From the NCBI GenBank assembly GCA_029259455.1, contig JAPDIT010000079.1, positions 1 through 32,974 on the forward strand: a stretch of 32,974 nucleotides of DNA. The letters are read 5' to 3'. Made by a program: the position numbers and the translations under genes. The notes under the pieces were generated by a model. That model was not told the DNA's origin, ran no database searches, and saw nothing but the letters and a program-made list of their open reading frames with translations. Origin of the DNA: Archaeoglobi archaeon (lineage in GTDB: Archaea; Halobacteriota; Archaeoglobi; Archaeoglobales; Archaeoglobaceae). The stretch's first letter is position 1. Every line of letters begins with the position of its first letter. Shown here one piece after another: positions 17,143 to 25,870 of the stretch.

Positions 17143-18061
17143 GAGCACAGCATCTCAGGTTGCAAGGGAGCTTGGACTGCCGGTAGTTGTGATGGGCGAT
17201 GTTGTCAGGGAGAAGGCTTTGAGAAGGGGTTTGGAGCCTACGGATGAGAATCTAGGAAAAGTGGCAAGAGAGCTGAGGGAGAAAGAGGGGATGGACGCAA
17301 TAGCTAAGAGATGCATTCCGAAAATCAGGAAGCTCTTAAAGGAGCACGGGGTGGTTATTGTTGATGGGATAAGAGGTGTGGCTGAGATCGAGAGGTTTAA
17401 GAGAACTTTTGGTGATGATTTTATCCTCATAGCCATCGAGTCTCCGCTGGAGTTGAGATTCGAGAGGGCCAAGATGAGAAAAAGAAGCGATGACGTCTCA
17501 AGCATTGAAGATCTGAAGGAGAGAGACAGAAGGGAAGAAAGCTGGGGCCTGAAAGAAGCCATGGAGATGGCAGACTTCACTGTTGAGAACACGGGCAGTT
17601 ATGAGGACTTTGTGGAGAAGATAAGGGAAATTCTGATTAAGCTGACAAGAAACGTTGAAATTGAAATCAGGACGAAGGTTCATCCAACTGAAAGCGAGGA
17701 GAAGGTTGTTAAAGCGATCAAAAACATTTTCCCTGATGCAGAAATCGAGATTCGGGAGGATGGGGAGGTTTACGGTAGAGCTTACAGCCTTGAGAGGTTC
17801 AGAGAACTCTTAAGGAGGCAGAGAATCCTTGACACGGCAAGGAGTGAAATTCTGAAAAGGAGGGATGGTAATGAAATTACGCTTTACTTGAACAAGCAAA
17901 CTGCGACGGTTTCAAGGATAAACTTCTGCGATGAGGATGCTATCCTCTCTCCAATAAAGGTTACCTTCAGGCTGAACAACGTTCCCTTTTCGAGATTTCT
18001 GGATTACACTGCACCTAAGACGAAGGATGGCAGACCTGTTAAAGAGATTGAGAGGCTATGA
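17102..18061 (+). CDS. UPF0200/UPF0201 fusion: P-loop nucleotide kinase-like domain plus RNA-binding-like domain
   Basis: MKVIAFVGYPVSGKSTASQVARELGLPVVVMGDVVREKA (P-loop), then EIEIRTKVHPTESEEKVVKAIKNIFPDAEIEI (UPF0201). Confidence 0.88.
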   Translation: MKVIAFVGYPVSGKSTASQVARELGLPVVVMGDVVREKALRRGLEPTDENLGKVARELREKEGMDAIAKRCIPKIRKLLKEHGVVIVDGIRGVAEIERFKRTFGDDFILIAIESPLELRFERAKMRKRSDDVSSIEDLKERDRREESWGLKEAMEMADFTVENTGSYEDFVEKIREILIKLTRNVEIEIRTKVHPTESEEKVVKAIKNIFPDAEIEIREDGEVYGRAYSLERFRELLRRQRILDTARSEILKRRDGNEITLYLNKQTATVSRINFCDEDAILSPIKVTFRLNNVPFSRFLDYTAPKTKDGRPVKEIERL

Positions 18062-18546
18062 ACGCAATTCACCGCATTCTGATGTCCACAGACGGCTCGA
18101 TTACGGCCATAATTGAGGCAGTAACTCAGAAAAAAGTTGAGGTTGAAACTCTGGAGCAGAAGGTAGTCAGGGCAGATAAAGAGCTTGCAGAACTTCTTGA
18201 AGTCAATGAAGGGGATGAGGTGAACTACCGGGTTGTATATCTCAAGGCTGACGGAGAGATTTACGCAAAGGCCATTTCCTTTACACCTTTGAAAAGGCTT
18301 GAGGACAGGTTTAAGGAAGATCTGATGAAGGCTGACATCCCTATCGGCAAGATTATGAAGAAGCACAACATAGAGGCGAGGAGAGAGATAAGATGGAGCA
18401 GAGTTGAGGATGCTGACCCAAAACTTGCAGAGGAGCTCGGAATTAATGATAAGAGGGTGATTTCAAGAAACTACAACATCATACACCGCGGAAAGGTTCT
18501 CATAAACATTACGGAGTTCTTTCCGGTTGAGAGGTTTAAAGTGTAG
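18058..18546 (+). CDS. DUF98 chorismate lyase-like / UTRA-like fold protein
   Basis: HRILMSTDGSITAIIEAVTQKKVEVETLEQKVV ... NIIHRGKVLINITEFFPVERF. Confidence 0.7.
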   Translation: MNAIHRILMSTDGSITAIIEAVTQKKVEVETLEQKVVRADKELAELLEVNEGDEVNYRVVYLKADGEIYAKAISFTPLKRLEDRFKEDLMKADIPIGKIMKKHNIEARREIRWSRVEDADPKLAEELGINDKRVISRNYNIIHRGKVLINITEFFPVERFKV

Positions 18547-18748
18547 TTTTTTATTGAGAAAAATTGGGGAAAGTTTTGATAGTCTTCCCCTACCAAATTA
18601 AACGTAAGGATGCCCTTCGACGAAGTTCTTCACCCCCCCCTTCAGGAGCAATTCTTTTTCCAGAGGGTATAGGTCTCAGTGGGGAAACATCTAGAGAGGA
18701 TTTTTTATTAACCTTAATATGAAGAATGGTTAAATAAGAGGTCGCTCG

Positions 18749-19690
18749 TCAGTTTTCGGCTTCAGGATGCAAATACGAAGCAACTACTTCAACAGCCTCA
18801 GCAAGCCTGTATGACGGTCGGCTTATGATGTCCGCATCGACAACGTAAACTCTGCCCTCTTTAACGGCTTTAATTCCGCTAAGTCTCTCGTCACTCACAA
18901 CCCACTCGTAAACCACATCTCTCTCTCCTCCCATCCCGGAACCGCTGCTGACCAGTATCACGTCAGGATTTGCCGCTATCAGATCTTCAACGCTCACAGT
19001 TCTCCATCCTTCAAAGTTAAAGACGTTCTCGCCTCCAGCAAGCCTTATTACTTCATCGATGAACGTATTTTTGCCACTAACCCATATTGGATCGTACCAC
19101 AGGATGTGGGCAACTCTCACCCTCGTTTTATCCCTCACTTTCTCCCTGACTCTTTCAATCTTCTCAAGCATCTCGTTGACAAGCTTCGTGGCGTTCTCCT
19201 TCTCTCCAGTCGCCACTCCAATCAGAACGATGTCCTTCATCACATCTTCAACAGTTTTCGGGTCAAAGGCTACAACATTCAACCCCATCCTTCTGAGCGT
19301 TTCTATATTCTCAATACCGTTTCCGTAGGAAGCTACGACGAGGTCTGGATTAAGGGAGAATATCTTTTCTATGTTTACCGTGGTGTAACCGCCAATGCTC
19401 ACAAGTTCCCCCCTCTCCTTCTTCTCGACAACCTCTGGTGGATAATTGCAGTAATCCGTCACCCCCACAACTCTATCCCCTGCACCTATCGCAAAAAGAA
19501 TCTCCGTGTTGCTGGGAGCAAGAGAAACTATTCTTTGCGGATTTCCTTCCGAAATATAGTAGCCTGTGTCGTCAACAGGTGTGGCGTTGAAGATTTCCGT
19601 CAGGTTAAATGATGCTTCCTCCTCTGGAGGTTTGGATGTGCAGAGGGGTAGGAGGATAGCGATTAAAAGAAATACGGCAAGCTTCCTCAT
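18749..19690 (-). CDS. btuF: Cobalamin ABC transporter substrate-binding lipoprotein
   Basis: Lipobox-like LLPLCTS; PQRIVSLAPSNTEILFAIGAGDRVVGVTDYCNYPPEV; cobalamin-type class III PBP. Downstream of btuC, btuD and cbiZ. Confidence 0.88.
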   Translation of the reverse strand: MRKLAVFLLIAILLPLCTSKPPEEEASFNLTEIFNATPVDDTGYYISEGNPQRIVSLAPSNTEILFAIGAGDRVVGVTDYCNYPPEVVEKKERGELVSIGGYTTVNIEKIFSLNPDLVVASYGNGIENIETLRRMGLNVVAFDPKTVEDVMKDIVLIGVATGEKENATKLVNEMLEKIERVREKVRDKTRVRVAHILWYDPIWVSGKNTFIDEVIRLAGGENVFNFEGWRTVSVEDLIAANPDVILVSSGSGMGGERDVVYEWVVSDERLSGIKAVKEGRVYVVDADIISRPSYRLAEAVEVVASYLHPEAEN

Positions 19691-22119
19691 ACTCTCCCCC
19701 TCAAAAGTGCTGCAGTTAAAGTTAATGCTACAACAACCGCAACTGAAGAGAAGCCCGGAGTGACTGGACTTTCGGGTGTAGCCGTTGTTACGGTTGCTGC
19801 TGAAGCGGTTGCTGTAACGGTTGCGGTAGCCGTCATGGTAGTTATGGTTGCAGAGGGGGTAACACTAACTGTAGCGAGAGAGGCATTCACCTTGATGGGA
19901 TGCGGCTCTCCGAGCAGTGCCACGATTGCGGAGACCGTCATGTAGCCCGGATTGGATGTTTGGTACTTAGTATATCTAAAATAACCCTCTTCTGCCTGTA
20001 GGCTGAGGAGGTGGTCGACTACACTTGTGTTGTTTCTCTTCCATTCAGCTGGATTTATGCCTGCTGCAACAAGTGCTTGTATGGTCCAGGAATCGCTGCC
20101 GGCATTGCTTGCCGAGTTTCCGAAGTATCTCATCCCCCCGTCATTGTTCTGGCCTGTTTTTAGGTAATCCAGCGCTTTCTTGATTACAGGCGAATCTTTT
20201 GGTTCTCCAGCAGCTATCAATGCCTGTATTGCAGCGGCAGTATCGTCAAAGTCGCTCTCCTCTCCCACGCTCCATGAAAATCCTCCGTCAGCATTTTGGT
20301 GCGATTTTAGCCATTCCGCCGATATGGACACATTTTCACCTACAGATGCTAAGGCCATTATTCCCCAGATGGTTTTGTACATGAAATCACCTATCTGACC
20401 GTTCTCCTTTACGTAGGACTTCAGCTTGCTCACGAGGTCAACTCCTGCAAAGTTTCTGGGATTCTCATCTGCGTAAACCAGAGCAAGTATAGTTCTAGCG
20501 TAGTCTTCAGCCCCCATGGTGTCCATCTCGCCTCTCAGCCTCTCCCTTATGAAATCAACCGGACTTTTACCGTTCTTAACCCACTCGTGGGGGTCTTCAC
20601 CTGCCGCAACTATGGCCATGATCGCCCATGCCGTAGCGGAAATGCTGCTGCTCTCCCCCAGATTTGCAAACCCACCGTCCTCATTTTGAATGGTTTTGAG
20701 CCATTCAAGGGCTCTCTGTATTCTCTCATCCGTCGCATTGAGAGGGAAGTCGTCCCACTTGATTGCGATGGCAAAAACGCTGAATGAATTAGTCTGGGCT
20801 GAGAAGTAGAGGTATTTATCATCCTCTCCTGTCTTTTCTGTTGGCAGCTCAAACCAGCTCTCGTTGTACTTCATTAAGACTACTTCTTTGCCCTCTGCAA
20901 CATCCTTCGAAACTCTGAAGTCGATTTTTGCACTCACCGACTCATTTGCCTCAATCTCGAACCACCTGTAAAAAGTCCCGTAAATAACTCCCGGAGGTAT
21001 GTGGCACTCGGAAATGGCAATCTCAGCAGGTTTTTCCGACTGGAAGGTTAAAGCAGTAATGGAAAAGTTCGCCACAACCTCTTCGGATGGTATTACCTTG
21101 GTCTTCCCGGGCTGGATTGCAATTACCTGCTCTGTGGAGTTCAGCTTAATCCCTGCCTTGCTGACGTTTACGGTCTTCGTAACGGTGTCAGACAGTCCGT
21201 CATTGTCGAAGACTGTGAGAGAGACCTCATACTCGCCCGGAGCTGTGTAGGTGTGGGTTACGGTCATCCCCCTCCCGCTTTTTCCATCTCCAAAGTTCCA
21301 GATGTAATCCGTTATCTGCCCATCATCGACCGATTTGGAGGCGTTGAACACAACCTCCTCTCCGGCAGTTGGATTGCTCGGAGAGAAAGTGAAGTCGGCA
21401 AAAGGCGGAACTTTTGACGGCCAGACCATGCTAACGGTGATTTCGTAATTATCCCCTATGTCTATGTATATCCTGTAGGGTGAATTTTCGGGAGTGTCGC
21501 TCATGCTGCGGGAGAAGTACCAGATTATCCTGTCTCCGGGACTTACTCTGAAATCGGTTGCCGCAACGCCGGGCAAAGGCTCATCGGGATAGTTGACCCA
21601 GTACATCCAGCCTGAAGTGTCGCCGATGTCACCTTTGCACAGATTCTTCACGCACTTGACGAAAATCCCCCAGTCCGTGAGTTCGGGGGTGATTGTAAAG
21701 TACAGGATTTCGCCAGCCTTTTTCAGCGCTCCGTATGCCGTTCTCCACTCCACATTCTTGCCGAGAACCTCAAAGGTTCCGTAGGGGAGAACGTGCTGAC
21801 TGCTCCCTCCTCCCCCACCTCCTCCTCCACCACTGCTGCAGGTTTTGATCTGGATGGTTTTGCTAACCTTCTCATCTCCAGCGATGGCAGTTATGAGAAG
21901 CTCTCCTTTAACTCTCGGCTTGAAGTATGCAGGTAAAGATGGCGAGGCTTCGGAAAAAATCGGGGTTCCCGAGTTCATTCTGAAAATTATTATTGCATTC
22001 CCGTCCGTCGTCACAGTGACCTTCTCTCCAACACATCCTCCGCTGACCGAGAGGGTCAAAGCAGAGGCCAAGGGAAGCAGGAAAATTAAGGTAATGATTG
22101 CAAATATTCCGCGAAGCAT
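19687..22119 (-). CDS. Secreted transcobalamin-like protein: DUF4430 + PKD + PGF-pre-PGF + prenyltransferase/terpene-cyclase-like alpha/alpha repeats + PGF-CTERM
   Basis: Signal peptide; Gly9 linker; SGWMYWVNYPDEPLPGVAATDFRVSPGDRIIWYFS (DUF4430); FADFTFSPSNPTAGEEVVFNASKSVDDGQITDYIWNFGDGKS (PKD); repeats ALEWLKTIQNEDGGFANL / EWLKSHQNADGGFSWS / DYLKTGQNNDGGMRYF; C-terminus TPGFSSVAVVVALTLTAALLRGRV. Confidence 0.85.
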   Translation of the reverse strand: MLRGIFAIITLIFLLPLASALTLSVSGGCVGEKVTVTTDGNAIIIFRMNSGTPIFSEASPSLPAYFKPRVKGELLITAIAGDEKVSKTIQIKTCSSGGGGGGGGGSSQHVLPYGTFEVLGKNVEWRTAYGALKKAGEILYFTITPELTDWGIFVKCVKNLCKGDIGDTSGWMYWVNYPDEPLPGVAATDFRVSPGDRIIWYFSRSMSDTPENSPYRIYIDIGDNYEITVSMVWPSKVPPFADFTFSPSNPTAGEEVVFNASKSVDDGQITDYIWNFGDGKSGRGMTVTHTYTAPGEYEVSLTVFDNDGLSDTVTKTVNVSKAGIKLNSTEQVIAIQPGKTKVIPSEEVVANFSITALTFQSEKPAEIAISECHIPPGVIYGTFYRWFEIEANESVSAKIDFRVSKDVAEGKEVVLMKYNESWFELPTEKTGEDDKYLYFSAQTNSFSVFAIAIKWDDFPLNATDERIQRALEWLKTIQNEDGGFANLGESSSISATAWAIMAIVAAGEDPHEWVKNGKSPVDFIRERLRGEMDTMGAEDYARTILALVYADENPRNFAGVDLVSKLKSYVKENGQIGDFMYKTIWGIMALASVGENVSISAEWLKSHQNADGGFSWSVGEESDFDDTAAAIQALIAAGEPKDSPVIKKALDYLKTGQNNDGGMRYFGNSASNAGSDSWTIQALVAAGINPAEWKRNNTSVVDHLLSLQAEEGYFRYTKYQTSNPGYMTVSAIVALLGEPHPIKVNASLATVSVTPSATITTMTATATVTATASAATVTTATPESPVTPGFSSVAVVVALTLTAALLRGRV

Positions 22120-24026
22120 CAGCTCACCTCGCAGCTTACTGGGCCATAGATGTGGATGGGATTTCCGGGATACTCGCTAAACCTGTAAACTCCTGCGTAG
22201 AGGTTATATCTTCCAGTACCGGCGAGCTGTGGAATGTGGATAAGCACCGGAACTCTCAGCTCCTCTCCAGCATTAAGACGGAAGGTTGAGATGCCCGCTA
22301 TTGCCTCTCCCTCACTACTTACTCCGCTCACGACCACGACATACCAATCAGTTGTAGTTGCCGAAACGTTCACCCATGCAGTTGCGTTTCCTCCCCTCTC
22401 TCCATCTGAAACTGTCAGCGATTTTATCTCCACGGGTTTCAAGATGTTAATGTTGATTTTAATCACATACTCTGAGTCTGCGGGAGTTTGAGGCCAGCAA
22501 CCGTAGTACCATATTAGTGTATCGTTATCTTTAAGCAAGTAGCTGTCAGCCCCCACCTGAGGCATGTCCTCCTCTGGATAGTTGACCCAGTACATCCAGC
22601 CGCACCATCCCTCAGACGCAATTCCATTGATAGACTCAACATACACCCCATAGGTGGAACTATTTACAACTACATCGAAACTACCCAATTCACTCGCATT
22701 TATTAGAGCGTATAGGGCAGAAATTCCGCTAATCTCTTTTTGAGATCCATCTTTCAGACTAATTGTAACATTTTCAGGTGCTAGAGTTACAGAACCTTCC
22801 CACATAAGCGAGAAATTTCCAAACGCATAGACATTGCCATTATCTGCACCAACGAAAAGTTTTCCTCCCCATACAAAAGGCGAAGACATACACCACTGTT
22901 TCAAATCATAACTCCACGCTAAACTTCCATTTTCGAGATAAACTGCATAAAGTGTTCCATGTTCAGTGTTCGTTGTGAAAAAGACATAATCTCCTGCTAT
23001 GATTGGCGAACCTCCAACATCCCCGTTCAACCCATCATTTCTGTCAAACTCCCATACTAATTCATGATCACTTACGCGATAGCACAGAACAGAATCGTTG
23101 TTGTCTAGAGTCCATCCTTGATCCCCTTTAGTTCCAACGACAACGTAACCATTTCCGACTGCAGGTGTTATTCTCCATACCCCATTTCTTCCGGGAAGTG
23201 CTACATTCCAAGATAAATTTTCGGGATCAGTCAAGTTTACTGCATAGAGTTTGCACTCACCCGAACTGTCAGTAGTTGTGAAGAATGCAAAACCTTCTCC
23301 AATAGCAATACCTCCCACTATTGCTCCATCTACGGGATATTTCCATAGCACATTTCCAGTACTTTCGTTAATTACCACAAACTCGTGCTGACCACTTTCA
23401 TTTCCTGCAAAGAATATTTTGCCATTATAAGCTGAGGGAGACGTATAATAGCTAACTACATCACCATCCCACACTACTCTCTTATTTCCCTCAAAATCAA
23501 CAGCATAAAGAGTGCCAGTTGTCGAGGCTAGGATATAAACCGTATTGTTGTAGACCAGAGGGTGCGAGTCTACATGCCACCAACCGTCTATATATTCATT
23601 AACTACTACTGCCCACCTGACAGAGAGTTCGTTTTCATCTAAAGCGTAAAGCCAACTTTGTTGCTCATTTGAGATGTTAACTGCATGTACAAACACCACC
23701 CCATCTGAAATTGCGGGAGCAGTTCTACCATAAAAAACTCCAGTCAGATTGGCCACTTCTGTTCCGTTTGAAGCATAAAGCTTGAAAATACCAAGCTCAC
23801 CGTTATTCGGACTCATTGAAGGCACAGTCATGACATAAACAAAACTATTTGTGGCTACGATCGGGCTCTCAATGAAGTTAGAAGTTAGCTTTTGCATCCA
23901 GATTAAATCTTTGCCATCTACCGCAGTAAAATTCCCCGTCCTCTGTCCATCCCCGTGAAACGTGGTGGCGTTAGCTGTTGCAGTAAGCATGACCAGCAGG
24001 AAGGAAATCAAGACAATTCTCCTCAT
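22119..24026 (-). CDS. Secreted PQQ-like beta-propeller protein with C-terminal DUF4430 domain
   Basis: Signal peptide; propeller blades such as GTLYAVDFEGNKRVVWDG, GTLYAVYLENGSLAWSYDL and GNVYAFGNFSLMWEG; then EGWCGWMYWVNYPEEDMPQVGADSYLLKDNDTLIWYYG. Confidence 0.85.
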   Translation of the reverse strand: MRRIVLISFLLVMLTATANATTFHGDGQRTGNFTAVDGKDLIWMQKLTSNFIESPIVATNSFVYVMTVPSMSPNNGELGIFKLYASNGTEVANLTGVFYGRTAPAISDGVVFVHAVNISNEQQSWLYALDENELSVRWAVVVNEYIDGWWHVDSHPLVYNNTVYILASTTGTLYAVDFEGNKRVVWDGDVVSYYTSPSAYNGKIFFAGNESGQHEFVVINESTGNVLWKYPVDGAIVGGIAIGEGFAFFTTTDSSGECKLYAVNLTDPENLSWNVALPGRNGVWRITPAVGNGYVVVGTKGDQGWTLDNNDSVLCYRVSDHELVWEFDRNDGLNGDVGGSPIIAGDYVFFTTNTEHGTLYAVYLENGSLAWSYDLKQWCMSSPFVWGGKLFVGADNGNVYAFGNFSLMWEGSVTLAPENVTISLKDGSQKEISGISALYALINASELGSFDVVVNSSTYGVYVESINGIASEGWCGWMYWVNYPEEDMPQVGADSYLLKDNDTLIWYYGCWPQTPADSEYVIKININILKPVEIKSLTVSDGERGGNATAWVNVSATTTDWYVVVVSGVSSEGEAIAGISTFRLNAGEELRVPVLIHIPQLAGTGRYNLYAGVYRFSEYPGNPIHIYGPVSCEVS

Positions 24027-24111
24027 GCTACAGCAATCCGAATTTCAGTTAATAAAGTTTTCCAAATTATTTGATGCAATATAAAATATATTTGATTTGC
24101 TACCACAGCGC

Positions 24112-24678
24112 CTACCACCTTGCCAGACTCTCCTTAACAGCCTCTTCGACGCATTTCCACAGCTTCCGCCCCACTTCGCTCGCTGGCCCTGAGTACCTGT
24201 GGTATCTGCCTTTCTGAGTGCAGAGCACGACAACAGCATCGGTGTTCGTGCCAGTGAAGTTGTGCCCGGCTTCAAGCAAAGCTTTCGTTTTTGCTTCAGT
24301 TGTGGTTATGATCGCGTTTAGCATTGCTGCCCTGCTCATCCTGCACTCAAAAACAGCTATGACGTTTATCGTCCCCACCTTCTCGTTGGGGTTCAGCACC
24401 CCTGCTGTGGCAAATACCGTCACCTCTCCGCAGCTTCTCACGCTCAGGTTGTCCATCGGCACAGAAGTTAGCAGGCCAAAATACGATTTCAGCCCGTAGG
24501 CTCTCGCAACCTTCCTGAGGTATTCAGCAGCCTCCATCGAGTAAAACTCGTCTGAGACGGTGTGGTTGAAGGCATGCTTAACTCTCCCCCACCCCCCAAG
24601 CAGACCTGTGCTCACACCGAAAAAGTCTCCTGAAACGATCAAAGTATTACCATCAACCCAGTAGTTTTCGTACGGCAT
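24112..24678 (-). CDS. cbiZ: Adenosylcobinamide amidohydrolase CbiZ
   Basis: VTVFATAGVLNPNEKVGTINVIAVFECRMSRAAMLNAIITTTEAKTKALLEAGHNFTGTNTDAVVV is characteristic of CbiZ. Confidence 0.9.
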   Translation of the reverse strand: MPYENYWVDGNTLIVSGDFFGVSTGLLGGWGRVKHAFNHTVSDEFYSMEAAEYLRKVARAYGLKSYFGLLTSVPMDNLSVRSCGEVTVFATAGVLNPNEKVGTINVIAVFECRMSRAAMLNAIITTTEAKTKALLEAGHNFTGTNTDAVVVLCTQKGRYHRYSGPASEVGRKLWKCVEEAVKESLARW

Positions 24679-25870
24679 CCAGAACCTCCTTTTCCCTTTT
24701 CACAACCACGGCTCTTTCCAGAATCTCCCTGTAAAGCTTCTCTGCCTCTTTCCCGACGAAATTTCTTTCCTTGAAGGGAGTTTTATCTACCACAACAAGC
24801 TTGTTAAGTTTTGCAGCATACATCGCCGCCTGCAAGTTCTTGAAATTCCCCATTCCAAAGCTGAGGTCTGCGAGAACAACAGCATCGCTATTCTCGATAA
24901 CCTCAATATTTTTCCTGTGAGAGGAATCACTTATCGGAGAAAAAGGGGCTTCGTCAATAACCTCTCCGAGCTCAACAGCTACTTCCCAATCAGAATCTAG
25001 GACGTTAACAACACCTGCTGAGACTTTGTAGCCAGCATCCCTGAGCATGTGGAGAATCTCCCTACCACTCCCACCACCGCAGATGACGTGAACCCTCTTC
25101 AAACCATTCGGAACCTTCAGCTTTGGAGCAATGTAGACACCCCTTCCATACCTTCTGACAACCACATCAGCCCCGAAAACGTTCCTTATGCTCTCCTCAT
25201 TTATGACATCCTCCGGCCTGCCAGCATACACAACTTTTCCATCCTTAACCATCAAAATGCGGGTGGCGAATGATGAGGCGAGGTTTATGTCGTGAATCGC
25301 GACTATTGCTGCTTTCCCCTCCTCAACCTTGCTCTTTACAATCTCCATTATCTCAATCTGCGCGGCAATGTCGAGGTGCGCTGTGGGCTCATCTAGCAGC
25401 ATAACCTCAGGCTGCTGGGCGAACACCCTCGCAAGCATGACTTTCTGCCTCTCCCCACCGCTCAGCTCCGAGAAAATTCTGTCGGCCATGTTCTCCATCC
25501 CAACTTCCTTCAACGCCTCCATGGCTGCTCTGTAATCATCTTCCCCCGGCCTCTTCAACCCGCTCAAATATGGAGTTCTGCCGAGCATGACGATATCAAT
25601 GACCCTGAGGTTCGCTAACGGTGTATCCTGAGGAAGGAAGCCGAGCTTTCTTGCAGCCTCTTCGACACTTCCAATTTCTTTGCCATCGAGCAAAACCACC
25701 CCTCTCAGAGGTTTCAGCACTCCGAATATCGTTCTAAGCATCGTTGTCTTACCGCTTCCATTCGGGCCAAGCAGAGCCAGCAGTTCTCCTTCCCCAACCT
25801 CGAAGGTGACATCCTTCAGCACATCCCTGCTTCCGAGAGTTACCGTTACCCCTTTAACCACAAGCCTCAT
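24653..25870 (-). CDS. btuD: Cobalamin ABC transporter ATPase with a ~155-aa C-terminal Rossmann-like extension
   Basis: [51 protein letters not shown]. Extension begins around KVPNGLKRVHVICGGGSGREILHMLRDAGYKVSAGVVN. Confidence 0.9.
   Translation of the reverse strand: MRLVVKGVTVTLGSRDVLKDVTFEVGEGELLALLGPNGSGKTTMLRTIFGVLKPLRGVVLLDGKEIGSVEEAARKLGFLPQDTPLANLRVIDIVMLGRTPYLSGLKRPGEDDYRAAMEALKEVGMENMADRIFSELSGGERQKVMLARVFAQQPEVMLLDEPTAHLDIAAQIEIMEIVKSKVEEGKAAIVAIHDINLASSFATRILMVKDGKVVYAGRPEDVINEESIRNVFGADVVVRRYGRGVYIAPKLKVPNGLKRVHVICGGGSGREILHMLRDAGYKVSAGVVNVLDSDWEVAVELGEVIDEAPFSPISDSSHRKNIEVIENSDAVVLADLSFGMGNFKNLQAAMYAAKLNKLVVVDKTPFKERNFVGKEAEKLYREILERAVVVKREKEVLDAVRKLLG

Noticed and set aside
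18610-18680. Short ORF with an 8-C run (MPFDEVLHPPLQEQFFFQRV) as a possible phase-variable gene
   Set aside because: Only about 20 codons in either frame around the tract, with no recognisable homology.
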